Positions 1 to 6,657 of a DNA stretch of 6,734 nt are shown piece by piece. The stretch is from an uncultured Ruminococcus sp. (GTDB lineage Bacteria > Bacillota > Clostridia > Oscillospirales > CAG-382): assembly GCA_902783535.1 (NCBI GenBank), contig CACZRJ010000184.1, positions 1-6,734 on the forward strand, written 5' to 3'. Numbering within the stretch: position 1 is the stretch's first letter; every line of letters begins with the position of its first letter. The notes under the pieces are model-generated. The model saw only the letters and a program-made list of their open reading frames with translations. It did no database searches and had not been told where the DNA came from. A program made the position numbers and the translations under genes.

Positions 1-509
1 AGCGCGATCGCGATGACGATGCGCTGCTTCATGCCGCCGGAAAACTCGTGCGGATACTCGACTTTTCGGTTCGCCGGGATGCCGACGAGTTCCATCATCT
101 CATCGACTTTCTTGTCGATCTGCTCCTTTGTCAGTTTCTTTTCGTGGATCCGGATGACTTCCTTGATCTGGTCGCCGACGGTCATGATCGGATTCAGCGC
201 GGACATCGGATCCTGGAAGACCATCGAAACGACTTTCCCGCGGATGTTGCACATTTCCGCCTCGGAGATCGCATAGACATCCTTTCCGTCCACGACGATG
301 TTGCCGGATGTGATCTCACCGACCTTCTCGGGGAGGATGCGCATGATGGCTTTCGCGGTCGTGGTCTTTCCGGCGCCGGTCTCGCCGACGAGTCCGAGCG
401 TCTCTCCGGCGTCAAGTTCCATATCGAGTCCGTTGACCGCAAAGATCGTCGCGATCTCGGTGTTGTATTCGACGCTCAGGTTTTTGATTTCAAGAACTTT
501 TTCGCTCAT
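1..509 (-). CDS. Peptide-type ABC transporter ATP-binding protein (DppD/OppD-like), N-terminal part
   Basis: This is the nucleotide-binding subunit that hydrolyses ATP on the cytoplasmic face to drive the importer encoded just upstream. Translation from the ATG at 509 gives 169 residues before the left edge of the window cuts the gene. They include a Walker A motif GETGAGKTT (residues 42-50), the Q-loop FQDPMSALNP with Q99, and the ABC signature SGGMKQR (residues 157-163). The FQDPMSALNP and FSGGMKQR forms are typical of the DppD/OppD subfamily. Walker B, the H-loop and the C-terminal oligopeptide-transporter domain lie outside the window. The start is fixed by a GGAGGAA ribosome binding site at 517-523, located inside the end of the preceding permease gene. 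Only 4 nt separate the permease stop from this ATG, so the two are translated from one mRNA. A DppF/OppF partner ATPase would be expected next, beyond the edge. Family assignment is secure; the substrate is unknown. Confidence 0.95.
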   Translation of the reverse strand, partial: MSEKVLEIKNLSVEYNTEIATIFAVNGLDMELDAGETLGLVGETGAGKTTTAKAIMRILPEKVGEITSGNIVVDGKDVYAISEAEMCNIRGKVVSMVFQDPMSALNPIMTVGDQIKEVIRIHEKKLTKEQIDKKVDEMMELVGIPANRKVEYPHEFSGGMKQRIVIAIA

Positions 510-513
510 GTTC

Positions 514-1455
514 TTATTCCTCCGCGCCGGCCGCAGCGGCTGCCGAAGCGGCTTCCGCTTTCATACGGTTTCTCTTCTTCGTTCTCGCGTCAGCAAGCGT
601 TCCCTTGAGCTTCGGATCGAGCGCGTCGCGAACGGCATCGCCGACGATGTTGAAGCAGAGAACGACGATCATGATATAGACTCCCGGAATGATCGCCATC
701 AGCGGGAGGCGTTCCAGGTAGGTATAGCCGTCGTTGACCATCGAGCCCCAGCTCGGCATCGGCGGGTTGACGCCCATACCGAGAAAGCTCAGCGTCGATT
801 CGCACATGATCGCGGCGCCGATGTTCATCGTGATCATAACGATGTTCAGCGAGATTGTATTCGGGAGAATGTGTTTGATCGTATTCAGCGTCCGGTTGTT
901 TCCTGCAAGCGTGCCGGCAACGACATAGTCGGCGTTGCGGATCGACAGGACCTGTGAACGCGTGATACGGCAATAGCTGGGAACGAGCGTGATCGCGATC
1001 GCGATACACATATTGACGATGCCTCTCCCGAGGATCGCCGTGACGAACAGCGACATGATCGTCGTCGGAACGGCGGAGATCGCGTCGATCGTACGCATAA
1101 TGACCGCACTGATCGTTCCTCCCGCGACACCGGCGACCAGGCCGAGTGCGATGCCGATGATCGACGCCATGACGACCGTCAGCGCGCCGACGGAGAACGA
1201 CACGCGTCCGCCGTAGATCAGGCGCGAAAGGATATCCCGGCCGAGGACGTCCGTGCCCAGAAGGTGCTTCGAGCTCGCGCCCTGCAGGATCGACGTGTAG
1301 TCCTGATCGTCGTATCCGTACGGTGCCACCTGATCCGCAAAGATGGAGATCAGAAGCGTAACAATCAGAACGATCAGACAGAACACGACGCTTTTCCGCG
1401 CCAGGATGACCCGGACAAACCGGCTGTCCGTGATTTTCTTTTTCTTCTTATTCAT
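514..1455 (-). CDS. Peptide-type ABC transporter permease, DppC/OppC-like
   Basis: This is the second membrane-spanning subunit of the importer, 313 residues and close to the usual family length. The start is lysine-rich (MNKKKKK), followed by a first membrane helix at about residues 22-40. The conserved periplasmic-side motif HLLGTDVLGRD is at residues 64-74. The cytoplasmic EAA loop, which docks to the ATPase, runs from D176 to about N199 and contains the conserved G185 and the HILPN ending; its first canonical Glu is replaced by Val. The conserved C-terminal block GDAVRDALDPKLKG is present. After it comes a charged, alanine-rich tail (the last residues are AAAAAGAEE), which is not a conserved part of the family. 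The gene starts 11 nt after the DppB-like stop codon, with a G-rich ribosome binding site at about 1460-1468. Its 3' end carries the binding site for the ATPase gene. The family call is firm; peptide versus other substrates cannot be decided from the permease. Confidence 0.95.
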   Translation of the reverse strand: MNKKKKKITDSRFVRVILARKSVVFCLIVLIVTLLISIFADQVAPYGYDDQDYTSILQGASSKHLLGTDVLGRDILSRLIYGGRVSFSVGALTVVMASIIGIALGLVAGVAGGTISAVIMRTIDAISAVPTTIMSLFVTAILGRGIVNMCIAIAITLVPSYCRITRSQVLSIRNADYVVAGTLAGNNRTLNTIKHILPNTISLNIVMITMNIGAAIMCESTLSFLGMGVNPPMPSWGSMVNDGYTYLERLPLMAIIPGVYIMIVVLCFNIVGDAVRDALDPKLKGTLADARTKKRNRMKAEAASAAAAAGAEE

Positions 1456-1466
1456 GCCGCCGCCCC

Positions 1467-2420
1467 CTATTCCTTCGTTCTCGGATCGATGAATCCATAG
1501 AGAATGTCAACAATCAGGTTGGCAACCGTAACGAACACCGCGATGACGAGGATGCAGTCGACGAACAGCTGCAGGTCCCGTGAGTTGATGGAATTGATCA
1601 TCAGGCTTCCCATCCCAGGAAGCGTGAAGATGTTTTCTGTCAGAACGGTCGCTCCCATCATCTGGGCGAAACGGTTGACGATGATCGTGAGAAGCGGAAC
1701 GAGCGCGTTCCGGAGCTGATGCTTGAAGATGATGTCGCGTTTCTTCACGCCTTTGGATTTGGCCGTCATAACGTAATCCTGGTTGATGACGTCAAGCATA
1801 CTCGAACGCGTTTGTCTCGCGAAGATCGAGATCGACGGGAAACTCAGAACGGTCACCGGCAGAACGATGCCTCTGAACCAGGGACCGAGTCCTTTGCTGA
1901 TCGGCGTATAGCCGTAACTCGGACAGATCCCGAGCCGGATGGCAAAGATCAGGATCAGGATGATGCCGATCCAGAATACCGGCATCGCGATGCCCGCGTT
2001 CGAGAGGATGCTGATCACCGTATCGACCGCTTTCCCGCGATTCAGAGCGGCGATGATTCCAAATGCCACTCCGAGAATGACGGAAACGATAAAGGCCCAT
2101 GTGACCAGTGTCAGTGTTACGCCGATACGGGAGAAAATGATTTCGGAAACGTTTCTCTGAAGCGAGACGGAGAACCCCATCGTTCCGTCGAACATGCTCT
2201 TGATCCAGTTGACGTATTGCTGCCAGACCGGAAGGTCATATCCGTAAAGATGCGTATAGTACGCGATCTCCTCATCTGTTGCATTCGAACCGAGGAAGTT
2301 GATGATCGGGTTTCCCGGTATCAGCTGCATCAGAAGAAACAGGATGACGGTCAGAAGCACGATCGTGATCAGCGATTGAAGCACCCGCTTCAGTATTTTT
2401 CTGACTTGCTTTCCTTTCAT
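1467..2420 (-). CDS. Peptide-type ABC transporter permease, DppB/OppB-like
   Basis: This is the first membrane-spanning subunit of the importer, 317 residues. A basic N-terminus leads into a hydrophobic helix (about residues 15-34) that ends in LIPGNPI, a block typical of DppB/OppB proteins. After the extracytoplasmic loop there are five more hydrophobic stretches. The cytoplasmic EAA loop starts at D215 (DYVMTAKSKG, with the conserved G224) and continues through FKHQLRNALVP. The later block ENIFTLPGMGSL and the C-terminal FIDPRTKE are also characteristic. The ATG at 2420 is preceded by AAGGA at 2432-2436. The gene follows the binding-protein gene on the same strand after 95 nt that contain a strong hairpin, and is followed after 11 nt by the DppC-like gene. 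The six-helix topology is an estimate from hydrophobicity by eye. Closely related permeases also serve nickel, glutathione and oligosaccharide importers, so the substrate stays open. Confidence 0.95.
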   Translation of the reverse strand: MKGKQVRKILKRVLQSLITIVLLTVILFLLMQLIPGNPIINFLGSNATDEEIAYYTHLYGYDLPVWQQYVNWIKSMFDGTMGFSVSLQRNVSEIIFSRIGVTLTLVTWAFIVSVILGVAFGIIAALNRGKAVDTVISILSNAGIAMPVFWIGIILILIFAIRLGICPSYGYTPISKGLGPWFRGIVLPVTVLSFPSISIFARQTRSSMLDVINQDYVMTAKSKGVKKRDIIFKHQLRNALVPLLTIIVNRFAQMMGATVLTENIFTLPGMGSLMINSINSRDLQLFVDCILVIAVFVTVANLIVDILYGFIDPRTKE

Positions 2421-2442
2421 CGTGTTACTCGTCCTTAATACT

Positions 2443-2476
2443 CGTATCGGGCGATCTGTTACAATCGCCCGATACG
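2443..2476 (-). promoter_or_regulatory. Intergenic hairpin between binding-protein and permease genes
   Basis: Two perfectly complementary 13-nt arms (2443-2455 and 2464-2476) flank an 8-nt loop. The arms contain five consecutive G/C pairs. In the direction of transcription the hairpin starts 39 nt after the stop codon of the binding-protein gene and ends about 22 nt before the start of the DppB-like gene. Neither side carries a run of T, so it is not a canonical Rho-independent terminator. The likely role, by analogy with hairpins between binding-protein and permease genes in other importer operons, is to protect the 3' end of the binding-protein mRNA or to cause partial termination, so that more binding protein than permease is made. 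The structure is seen directly; the role is inferred. Confidence 0.6.
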
Positions 2477-2515
2477 ATCATGATTATCCGTTTAGAATTC
2501 GATGTGAGGCCGGAA

Positions 2516-4135
2516 TTATTGTTCGAGCCAGGCATCCGCCCAGACCGCTTTCCACTGCGACGTCTGGAGAGCCTGATCGTCATGGAGTGCGCTGATCTTG
2601 AAGAACGTCGGAGACATGACGGTCATCGGATCCCAGAAGAAGTATCCGTCTTCACCGAAGAGCATCTCTTCCATCTCTTTTTCGACTTTGACCTTATCCG
2701 CATCGCTTCCGGCGGCGAACAGTTTTTTGACCTGATCGATCAGGACGGGGGTATTCGGGATAGCCGCTTTGAAGGAGGTCGGCGTAGCGGAGAACACTTT
2801 GTTCATGTAGAACGCCATGTCGCCCATCGTGTACGGGAATACGTAGATGCCGTCGAACACACCGCTGACGAGGACGGAGTTGAAGGTCGCCGTATCGACG
2901 ACGGTCACTTCGGCGTTGATGCCGATTTCCTTGAGAGAGTTGGCAACGGCCGTGATCATCGTCTGGTCGGACGGCGCGCCGGTGATGACGGTGTTGAATC
3001 CGTTCGGATAGCCGGCTTCCGCGAGGAGCGCCTTCGCCTTTTCGACGTCGTATCCGACCTTCTTCATAGAGTCGTTGTAGCTGGCCTGACCGGGCAGCGC
3101 GAACTGGTCGGTCCACATCTGCTGACCCTGGAAGATCGCGTTGTTCAGGAGTTCTTCATCGAGGCCCCACGCGACGGCGCGGCGTACGCGGGCATCGCTG
3201 AACGGGCTGTTGCTGTTCGAGCTGTCAAAGATGAGGCCGCGGCCGACGGCGACGAGGCCGTTCGAGTTCTTTTCGGAGACGACTTCACCGGAGCGGATCT
3301 GGGCCGCGCAGCCGGAGCTGATGGTATCGCCGGCGACGAAGGTCGTCGCGAATGCCGCTTCGATATCCTTGGCGCGGAACGCGGAGCTCATGGCGGACGC
3401 GTCGGCGATCAGAACGAATTCGAGTTCGTCGAGATACGGCTTGCCTTCCTGCCAGTAGTTCGGGTTCTTTTCATACACGATCCGAACGCCGGATTCGAAC
3501 GATTTGATCATGAACGGTCCGGTACCGGCGGAACGGTCCTTGATCGAATCGACGTTCTGGAGCGCCTTCGGAGAGGTGAAGAGTACGTAGAAGCCGATGG
3601 TGTGGAGATCCGCGGAAGACCAGGCTTTCTGATGGAGCTTGATCGTGTAGTCGTTGATGATCTCGTAGCTTTCGATGTTCGCGAGTTCGCTGCGGTTGAT
3701 GGAGGCGTATTCTTCCATGTTCCGCTGAACGGCGGCGGCGTTGAACGGTTCACCGTCCGAGAACTTCACGCCTTCGCGGAGATAGAACGTGATGCTCGGC
3801 TCGCTCGGGTTCGATTCCCACTTCGTCGCGAGAAGCGGAACGTCGTTGCCGTTCGCATCCGTCGTCAGGAGAGATTCATAGGCTGCCCAAGCCTGCATCA
3901 GAGCGGCGTTGTTCGAGATACGCGGCGCATATCCGTAATCCGCAAACAGGTTGGACACTGCGACGGTAAGTTTTCCGCCGGTCTGCGGTCCGGTCGTCGG
4001 CTGTTCATTCCCCTGCGTTCCCTGGCTGGGATCGGTATTGCCCTGCGGCTCTGCCGGCTTGGGTGTGCACGCGGCGAGAGTGAACATCAGGCATACGCAG
4101 AGAAGGATCGCCCAAAAACGTTTTCTGCTTGTCAT
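2516..4135 (-). CDS. ABC transporter solute-binding lipoprotein, family 5 (peptide/DppA-OppA-like)
   Basis: This is the extracellular substrate-binding component of the importer, 539 residues and anchored to the membrane by lipid. It begins with a basic stretch (MTSRKRF), a hydrophobic segment and a lipobox LAAC with the acylated C23. A flexible Pro/Gln/Gly/Thr-rich linker follows (about residues 24-55), and then the SBP_bac_5 fold. Family hallmarks include LREGVKFSDGEPF (F125-G128 is FSDG), the block AGTGPFMIKSF (G204-F208 is GTGPF) followed by KNPNYW, and FSDARVRRAVAWGLDEE. The start at 4135 is chosen because a GGAGGAA ribosome binding site lies at 4144-4150, 8 nt upstream, and because it places the signal peptide correctly. 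The reading frame is open 20 codons further upstream (to 4195), but that would put hydrophilic residues before the signal peptide. It is the first gene of the operon. Family 5 proteins bind peptides, nickel, glutathione or oligosaccharides; which one applies here cannot be read. Confidence 0.95.
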   Translation of the reverse strand: MTSRKRFWAILLCVCLMFTLAACTPKPAEPQGNTDPSQGTQGNEQPTTGPQTGGKLTVAVSNLFADYGYAPRISNNAALMQAWAAYESLLTTDANGNDVPLLATKWESNPSEPSITFYLREGVKFSDGEPFNAAAVQRNMEEYASINRSELANIESYEIINDYTIKLHQKAWSSADLHTIGFYVLFTSPKALQNVDSIKDRSAGTGPFMIKSFESGVRIVYEKNPNYWQEGKPYLDELEFVLIADASAMSSAFRAKDIEAAFATTFVAGDTISSGCAAQIRSGEVVSEKNSNGLVAVGRGLIFDSSNSNSPFSDARVRRAVAWGLDEELLNNAIFQGQQMWTDQFALPGQASYNDSMKKVGYDVEKAKALLAEAGYPNGFNTVITGAPSDQTMITAVANSLKEIGINAEVTVVDTATFNSVLVSGVFDGIYVFPYTMGDMAFYMNKVFSATPTSFKAAIPNTPVLIDQVKKLFAAGSDADKVKVEKEMEEMLFGEDGYFFWDPMTVMSPTFFKISALHDDQALQTSQWKAVWADAWLEQ

Positions 4136-4208
4136 TTTGATTTTTCCTCCAATTTCTGACTTGCTGAAACTGTTTGACAATATTCGTGAAACCAATTGCC
4201 TATTTCCG

Positions 4209-4235
4209 ATAGAAGCCCGCTGATTCAGGCTCTAT
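4209..4235 (-). other. Weak hairpin in the leader of the importer mRNA
   Basis: On the minus strand, ATAGA pairs with TCTAT and, across a one-base bulge, GCC pairs with GGC, with a loop of about 10 nt. It lies about 60 nt upstream of the binding-protein ribosome binding site. It has no U-tract and no recognisable riboswitch features. It may only be a small mRNA structure, or chance. Confidence 0.25.
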
Positions 4236-4253
4236 GAAAAACCGATCATGATA

Positions 4254-4284
4254 CGTCACGGTTATGACGCAACGTCCTACGTTG
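4254..4284. promoter_or_regulatory. Nested inverted repeats at the importer promoter (candidate operators)
   Basis: Two perfect dyads lie side by side. CAACGT-CCT-ACGTTG spans 4270-4284, in the spacer between the -35 box and the expected -10. CGTCA-N6-TGACG spans 4254-4269, over the expected -10 and start site. A further GTCA at 4288-4291, inside the -35 box, echoes the TGAC at 4265-4268 around the first dyad with a 2-nt offset. The placement is typical of repressor sites, but which protein binds is not visible; the neighbouring LysR protein is only one candidate. The palindromes are seen directly; the function is inferred. Confidence 0.45.
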
Positions 4285-4292
4285 AATGTCAA
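4264..4292 (-). promoter_or_regulatory. Putative promoter of the importer operon
   Basis: A perfect TTGACA -35 box lies at 4287-4292 on the minus strand. At 17-nt spacing the -10 position reads CGTCAT (3 of 6 to consensus). A better A/T match, CATAAC, needs 20 nt of spacing. Transcription would start near 4257 and give a leader of about 120 nt. The weak -10 and overlapping palindromes suggest a regulated promoter. I prefer this site because it has the only consensus -35 between the regulator's terminator and the binding-protein gene. Confidence 0.4.
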
Positions 4293-4462
4293 GCGTTTAC
4301 TTCTGTTCCTTGCTGCTCTTACTGTATCATTCCAACCCTCGTCCGTACCATTCCGCAGTCAGCATAGCCGTATTCCATTTGTCCGCGGATGCCCTCTCGC
4401 CGATCCTTTGTAATTGCGTCGACGCGATGGATCTTCGTTCCGCCCCGTGGACCGGTCTCCGG

Positions 4463-4499
4463 AAAAAGAACAAAAAACGCCGTGCGCCCAGGCACGGCG
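4463..4499 (-). terminator. Rho-independent terminator of the LysR-family gene
   Basis: An 8-bp perfect GC-rich stem (arms 4478-4485 and 4492-4499, loop of 6 nt) is followed on the minus strand by TTTTTTG and a second run of T. It begins 21 nt after the regulator's stop codon. It should insulate the regulator transcript from the importer operon on the same strand, which implies that the importer has its own promoter. Confidence 0.9.
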
Positions 4500-4520
4500 A
4501 TGATTTCGCGGTTCCAGTCT

Positions 4521-5441
4521 TCAGGTCCGGCTCAACGCATCGATCCTTGATTGAAGGACTGCATATCGCACCGGATCCTTTTCCAGCATCTTGTTCCAGG
4601 CGATGCAGACATGGCGAATCGGCAATGTGCTGTTTGTCGTGAAGAAGCGTATGGCGTCGCCCGTTTCGTGGCGGGCGACGTCCTCTGTGACGAAACAGAT
4701 CCCCATGCATTCTTCCGCAAACCGTTTCGCGAAGCGGACGGAATCCTCAAACATCCTGACGTTAGGCGTTATCTCCTCCGCGATAAAGAACGCTTTTTCC
4801 AGTTCAAACAGATCGGTCCCTTCACCGCTCATGATGATGTCCTGGTTGTTCAGGAAACGGGGCGCCAGATACGGATAGTCCTCTCCCAGACGCTCCTCCC
4901 CCTCCTGCGAGATGGGATTGGCCGTCGGAACGCCGATCAGGATCCGTTCGGAATACAATTCCCTGTGGCGGATGCCGGCCGGAAATTGTCCGCTGAACGG
5001 CGCCGTCAGCAGGGCGAAATCGATCGTTCCGTCCTGAAGGCCTTCCAGCAGTTCTCCGTCACGCAGACTCCGCGTCATGATCTGAACATCGGGAAACCGA
5101 TTCAGTGATAATTCTTTCGGAATCACATAGGCTGTCCGCGTATGGGAAAACCCGAAGACGATGAGATGCTTTTTCTGTTCCGCGCGGATCCGCTCCAGGT
5201 CGTCCGTCAGTTTTTCTTCCATCGCGACGACATCCTGCGCGAACCGTAGATAACGCGCTCCCAGGCGCGTGGGAACAAGGCCTCCCGGAGTCCGTTCAAA
5301 GACCTTGAATCCGAGCATACCTTCGATCGAAGAGATAATCTTGCTCAAAGAAGGCTGCGACATATACAATTTGTCAGCCGCTTTGGAGATGTTCCCTTCT
5401 TCATTGACCGTCAGCAGATAACGCAGTCGTTCGAATTCCAC
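4521..5441 (-). CDS. LysR-family transcriptional regulator
   Basis: This is a DNA-binding regulator of 306 residues, the normal length for the family. The N-terminal winged helix-turn-helix reads MEFERLRYLLTV, then NISKAADKLYMSQPSLSKII (residues 17-36), with S28-I36 as the probable recognition helix. The wing region FERTPGGLVPTRLG follows. A linker helix leads into a co-inducer-binding domain from about residue 92 to the C-terminus (for example DGTIDFALLTAP, ERILIGVP). The start is GTG at 5441, supported by AGAGGTGA at 5448-5455, 6 nt upstream; an in-frame TGA within this site rules out any earlier start. The gene is divergent from the esterase, the classic arrangement for a LysR protein and its target, and lies upstream of the importer operon on the same strand but is separated from it by a terminator. 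The inducer is unknown. Regulation of the esterase is likely; regulation of the importer is only possible. Confidence 0.95.
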   Translation of the reverse strand: MEFERLRYLLTVNEEGNISKAADKLYMSQPSLSKIISSIEGMLGFKVFERTPGGLVPTRLGARYLRFAQDVVAMEEKLTDDLERIRAEQKKHLIVFGFSHTRTAYVIPKELSLNRFPDVQIMTRSLRDGELLEGLQDGTIDFALLTAPFSGQFPAGIRHRELYSERILIGVPTANPISQEGEERLGEDYPYLAPRFLNNQDIIMSGEGTDLFELEKAFFIAEEITPNVRMFEDSVRFAKRFAEECMGICFVTEDVARHETGDAIRFFTTNSTLPIRHVCIAWNKMLEKDPVRYAVLQSRIDALSRT

Positions 5442-5462
5442 AGTGCTTCACCTCTGTTATAA

Positions 5463-5492
5463 ACTATACTCTATCTCAGACAGTGCGTCCAA
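5463..5492 (-). promoter_or_regulatory. Putative promoter of the LysR-family gene
   Basis: TTGGAC at 5487-5492 (3 of 6 to the -35 consensus) and TATAGT at 5463-5468 (5 of 6 to the -10 consensus) are 18 nt apart on the minus strand. The start of transcription would fall near 5456, just ahead of the ribosome binding site, giving a very short leader. LysR genes often repress themselves from sites in such a shared region. Confidence 0.4.
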
Positions 5493-5547
5493 TCTTTTCT
5501 GCGAAAAAAGAACATACTCCTATTCCGTTTTCCACATAGCACTCATT

Positions 5548-5571
5548 CATTTTGAAATGGTATTGTAGTAT
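5548..5571 (+). promoter_or_regulatory. Possible esterase promoter and regulator-binding region
   Basis: An imperfect palindrome CATTTTGAAATG (5548-5559) is followed by -10-like hexamers TATTGT (5561-5566) and TAGTAT (5566-5571). No consensus -35 sits at the right distance from either. A weak -35 would fit an activator-dependent LysR target promoter. No site can be assigned with confidence, because the LysR motif T-N11-A is too degenerate. Confidence 0.2.
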
Positions 5572-5643
5572 CAGTGAAACCATAGCCATCCTGTCCTGTA
5601 ACCTGCACCGTGTTTTTCTATTGTGATAAAGGAGGCACTTCAC

Positions 5644-6582
5644 ATGCCCATTGACCCCCAGGTCATCGCCCATTATGAAAAGAAACGTGCCGCGACGACC
5701 GCCGCGAATAAAACCGTCTCGATCGAAACGATCCGCGCAAACGCTGATGAGCTGTACAACGACAAAAAGCAATGGCCGCCTGTCGCAAGCGTAGCGGATA
5801 AAACGATCCCCTGTTTCTGGGGCGACCTTCCGATCCGCATCTATGCGCCCGGAGACGAAGGCCCGTATCCGATCCTGATCTACTATCACGGCGGCGGGTT
5901 TATGATGCACAACATCGCGAGCCACGACTCACTCTGCCGTGTGCTCTGCAACGAATGCGGCGCCGTAGTCGTCAGCGTCGGCTACCGGCTGGCGCCGGAA
6001 GTCAAATGGCCTGCGTATTTCGAAGACAGTTACAGCGCTCTGGAATGGATCTTCGACAACGCAGATCTTCTGAACGGTGACCGTTCCAGGATCGCAGTCG
6101 CCGGCGATTCCGCCGGTTCGAACATCTCCGCCAGCGTCTCGCTTCTCGCGCGTGACAGGCGGGGACCGAAGATCGGACTCCAGATCCTTGCGTACGGCGG
6201 GGGATGCAACCTCTCCGAAGAGGAATCCGCATCGTACCGCGAGCTGATCGACCACAATTACGTTCTGAACCGCGCTTTTGTCGAGCTGTCCAAGGCCGGG
6301 CGTTCCGGCGAGGTGGATTTCAGCAAGAACATCTATACCTATCCCGGTCTCGCGAAGGATCTCTCCAACATGCCGCGGACATTCTCTCTCAACGCTGAAT
6401 ACGACCCGATCCGGGATGACGGAGAAGAGTATGCGCGCCGCCTCAAGGCCGCCGGAAATGACGTCATCGCGTGGCGTGTCCCGGGGATGATGCACGGCTT
6501 CCTGCTGCTGTGGGACAAGTTCGATGTCGCCGGCTTCGCCGTTAAGGAGATCGGCCGCGTCTTCCGCGAAACCTTCGCATAA
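5644..6582 (+). CDS. Alpha/beta hydrolase, hormone-sensitive-lipase (family IV) esterase
   Basis: A serine hydrolase of 312 residues, expected to cleave carboxylic ester bonds of small substrates. It has no signal peptide and so acts in the cytoplasm. The oxyanion-hole motif HGGGF starts at H82, the nucleophile elbow is GDSAG with S156, the acid is D254 in EYDPIRDDG, and the base is H284 in GMMHGF. The full triad is therefore present. SVGYRLAPE, the usual family block between oxyanion hole and nucleophile, is also seen. The N-terminal 50 or so residues would form the cap. The ATG at 5644 is chosen because AAAGGAGG lies at 5628-5635, 8 nt upstream; an in-frame GTG at 5623 lies before this site and has none of its own. 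Divergence from the LysR gene suggests control by it. Substrates in this family range from acetylated sugars to acyl and aromatic esters, so the true substrate is open. Confidence 0.93.
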   Translation: MPIDPQVIAHYEKKRAATTAANKTVSIETIRANADELYNDKKQWPPVASVADKTIPCFWGDLPIRIYAPGDEGPYPILIYYHGGGFMMHNIASHDSLCRVLCNECGAVVVSVGYRLAPEVKWPAYFEDSYSALEWIFDNADLLNGDRSRIAVAGDSAGSNISASVSLLARDRRGPKIGLQILAYGGGCNLSEEESASYRELIDHNYVLNRAFVELSKAGRSGEVDFSKNIYTYPGLAKDLSNMPRTFSLNAEYDPIRDDGEEYARRLKAAGNDVIAWRVPGMMHGFLLLWDKFDVAGFAVKEIGRVFRETFA

Positions 6583-6592
6583 TGCCATGAAC

Positions 6593-6628
6593 AATAAAAA
6601 ACAGCGTCGCAGGACGCTGTTTTTTATT
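6593..6628. terminator. Symmetric, probably bidirectional terminator after the esterase gene
   Basis: Perfect inverted arms of 16 nt (6593-6608 and 6613-6628) surround the tetraloop GCAG. The inner 8 bp are GC-containing (ACAGCGTC/GACGCTGT). The outer part is A-rich on the left and T-rich on the right, giving a T-tract after the stem on both strands. It starts 10 nt after the esterase stop codon and would also end a gene coming from the right on the minus strand. Confidence 0.9.
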
Positions 6629-6657
6629 TGAGCATTCCGGTCAGCGAGGCTTTGCGG

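Larger units (their letters stand above)
4136..4520. other. Gene-free region between importer operon and regulator gene
   Basis: These 385 nt contain no credible gene: the open frames that cross it have no ribosome binding site and have shadow-like composition. From right to left it holds the LysR-gene terminator (about 4463-4499), about 170 nt in which I see nothing (4293-4462), the putative importer promoter with two inverted repeats (4254-4292), and a leader of about 120 nt with a weak hairpin and the ribosome binding site of the binding-protein gene. Confidence 0.7.

Noticed and set aside
48..957. Plus-strand frames opposite the ATPase and permease genes, including ones over 180 codons
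   Set aside because: They lie antisense to well-identified transporter genes, lack ribosome binding sites and show no domain features.
2480..4159. A 559-codon open frame on the plus strand, antisense to the whole binding-protein gene
   Set aside because: It mirrors the codon pattern of a clear family 5 binding protein, has no ribosome binding site before its ATG, and its product is dominated by Arg, Glu, Asp, Val and His with no recognisable domain. This is a typical shadow in GC-rich coding DNA.
4136..4195. Upstream extension of the binding-protein gene by 20 codons
   Set aside because: The extension precedes a perfect ribosome binding site and would bury the lipoprotein signal peptide behind hydrophilic residues, so the start at 4135 is preferred.
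2475..4252. Shared 10-mer CGATCATGAT at 2475-2484 and 4243-4252
   Set aside because: It is largely the self-complementary ATCATGAT core in a genome rich in GATC-like words, and the surroundings do not match.
5623..5643. GTG start for the esterase, 7 codons upstream
   Set aside because: The AAAGGAGG site lies between this GTG and the ATG at 5644 and is correctly spaced only for the ATG.
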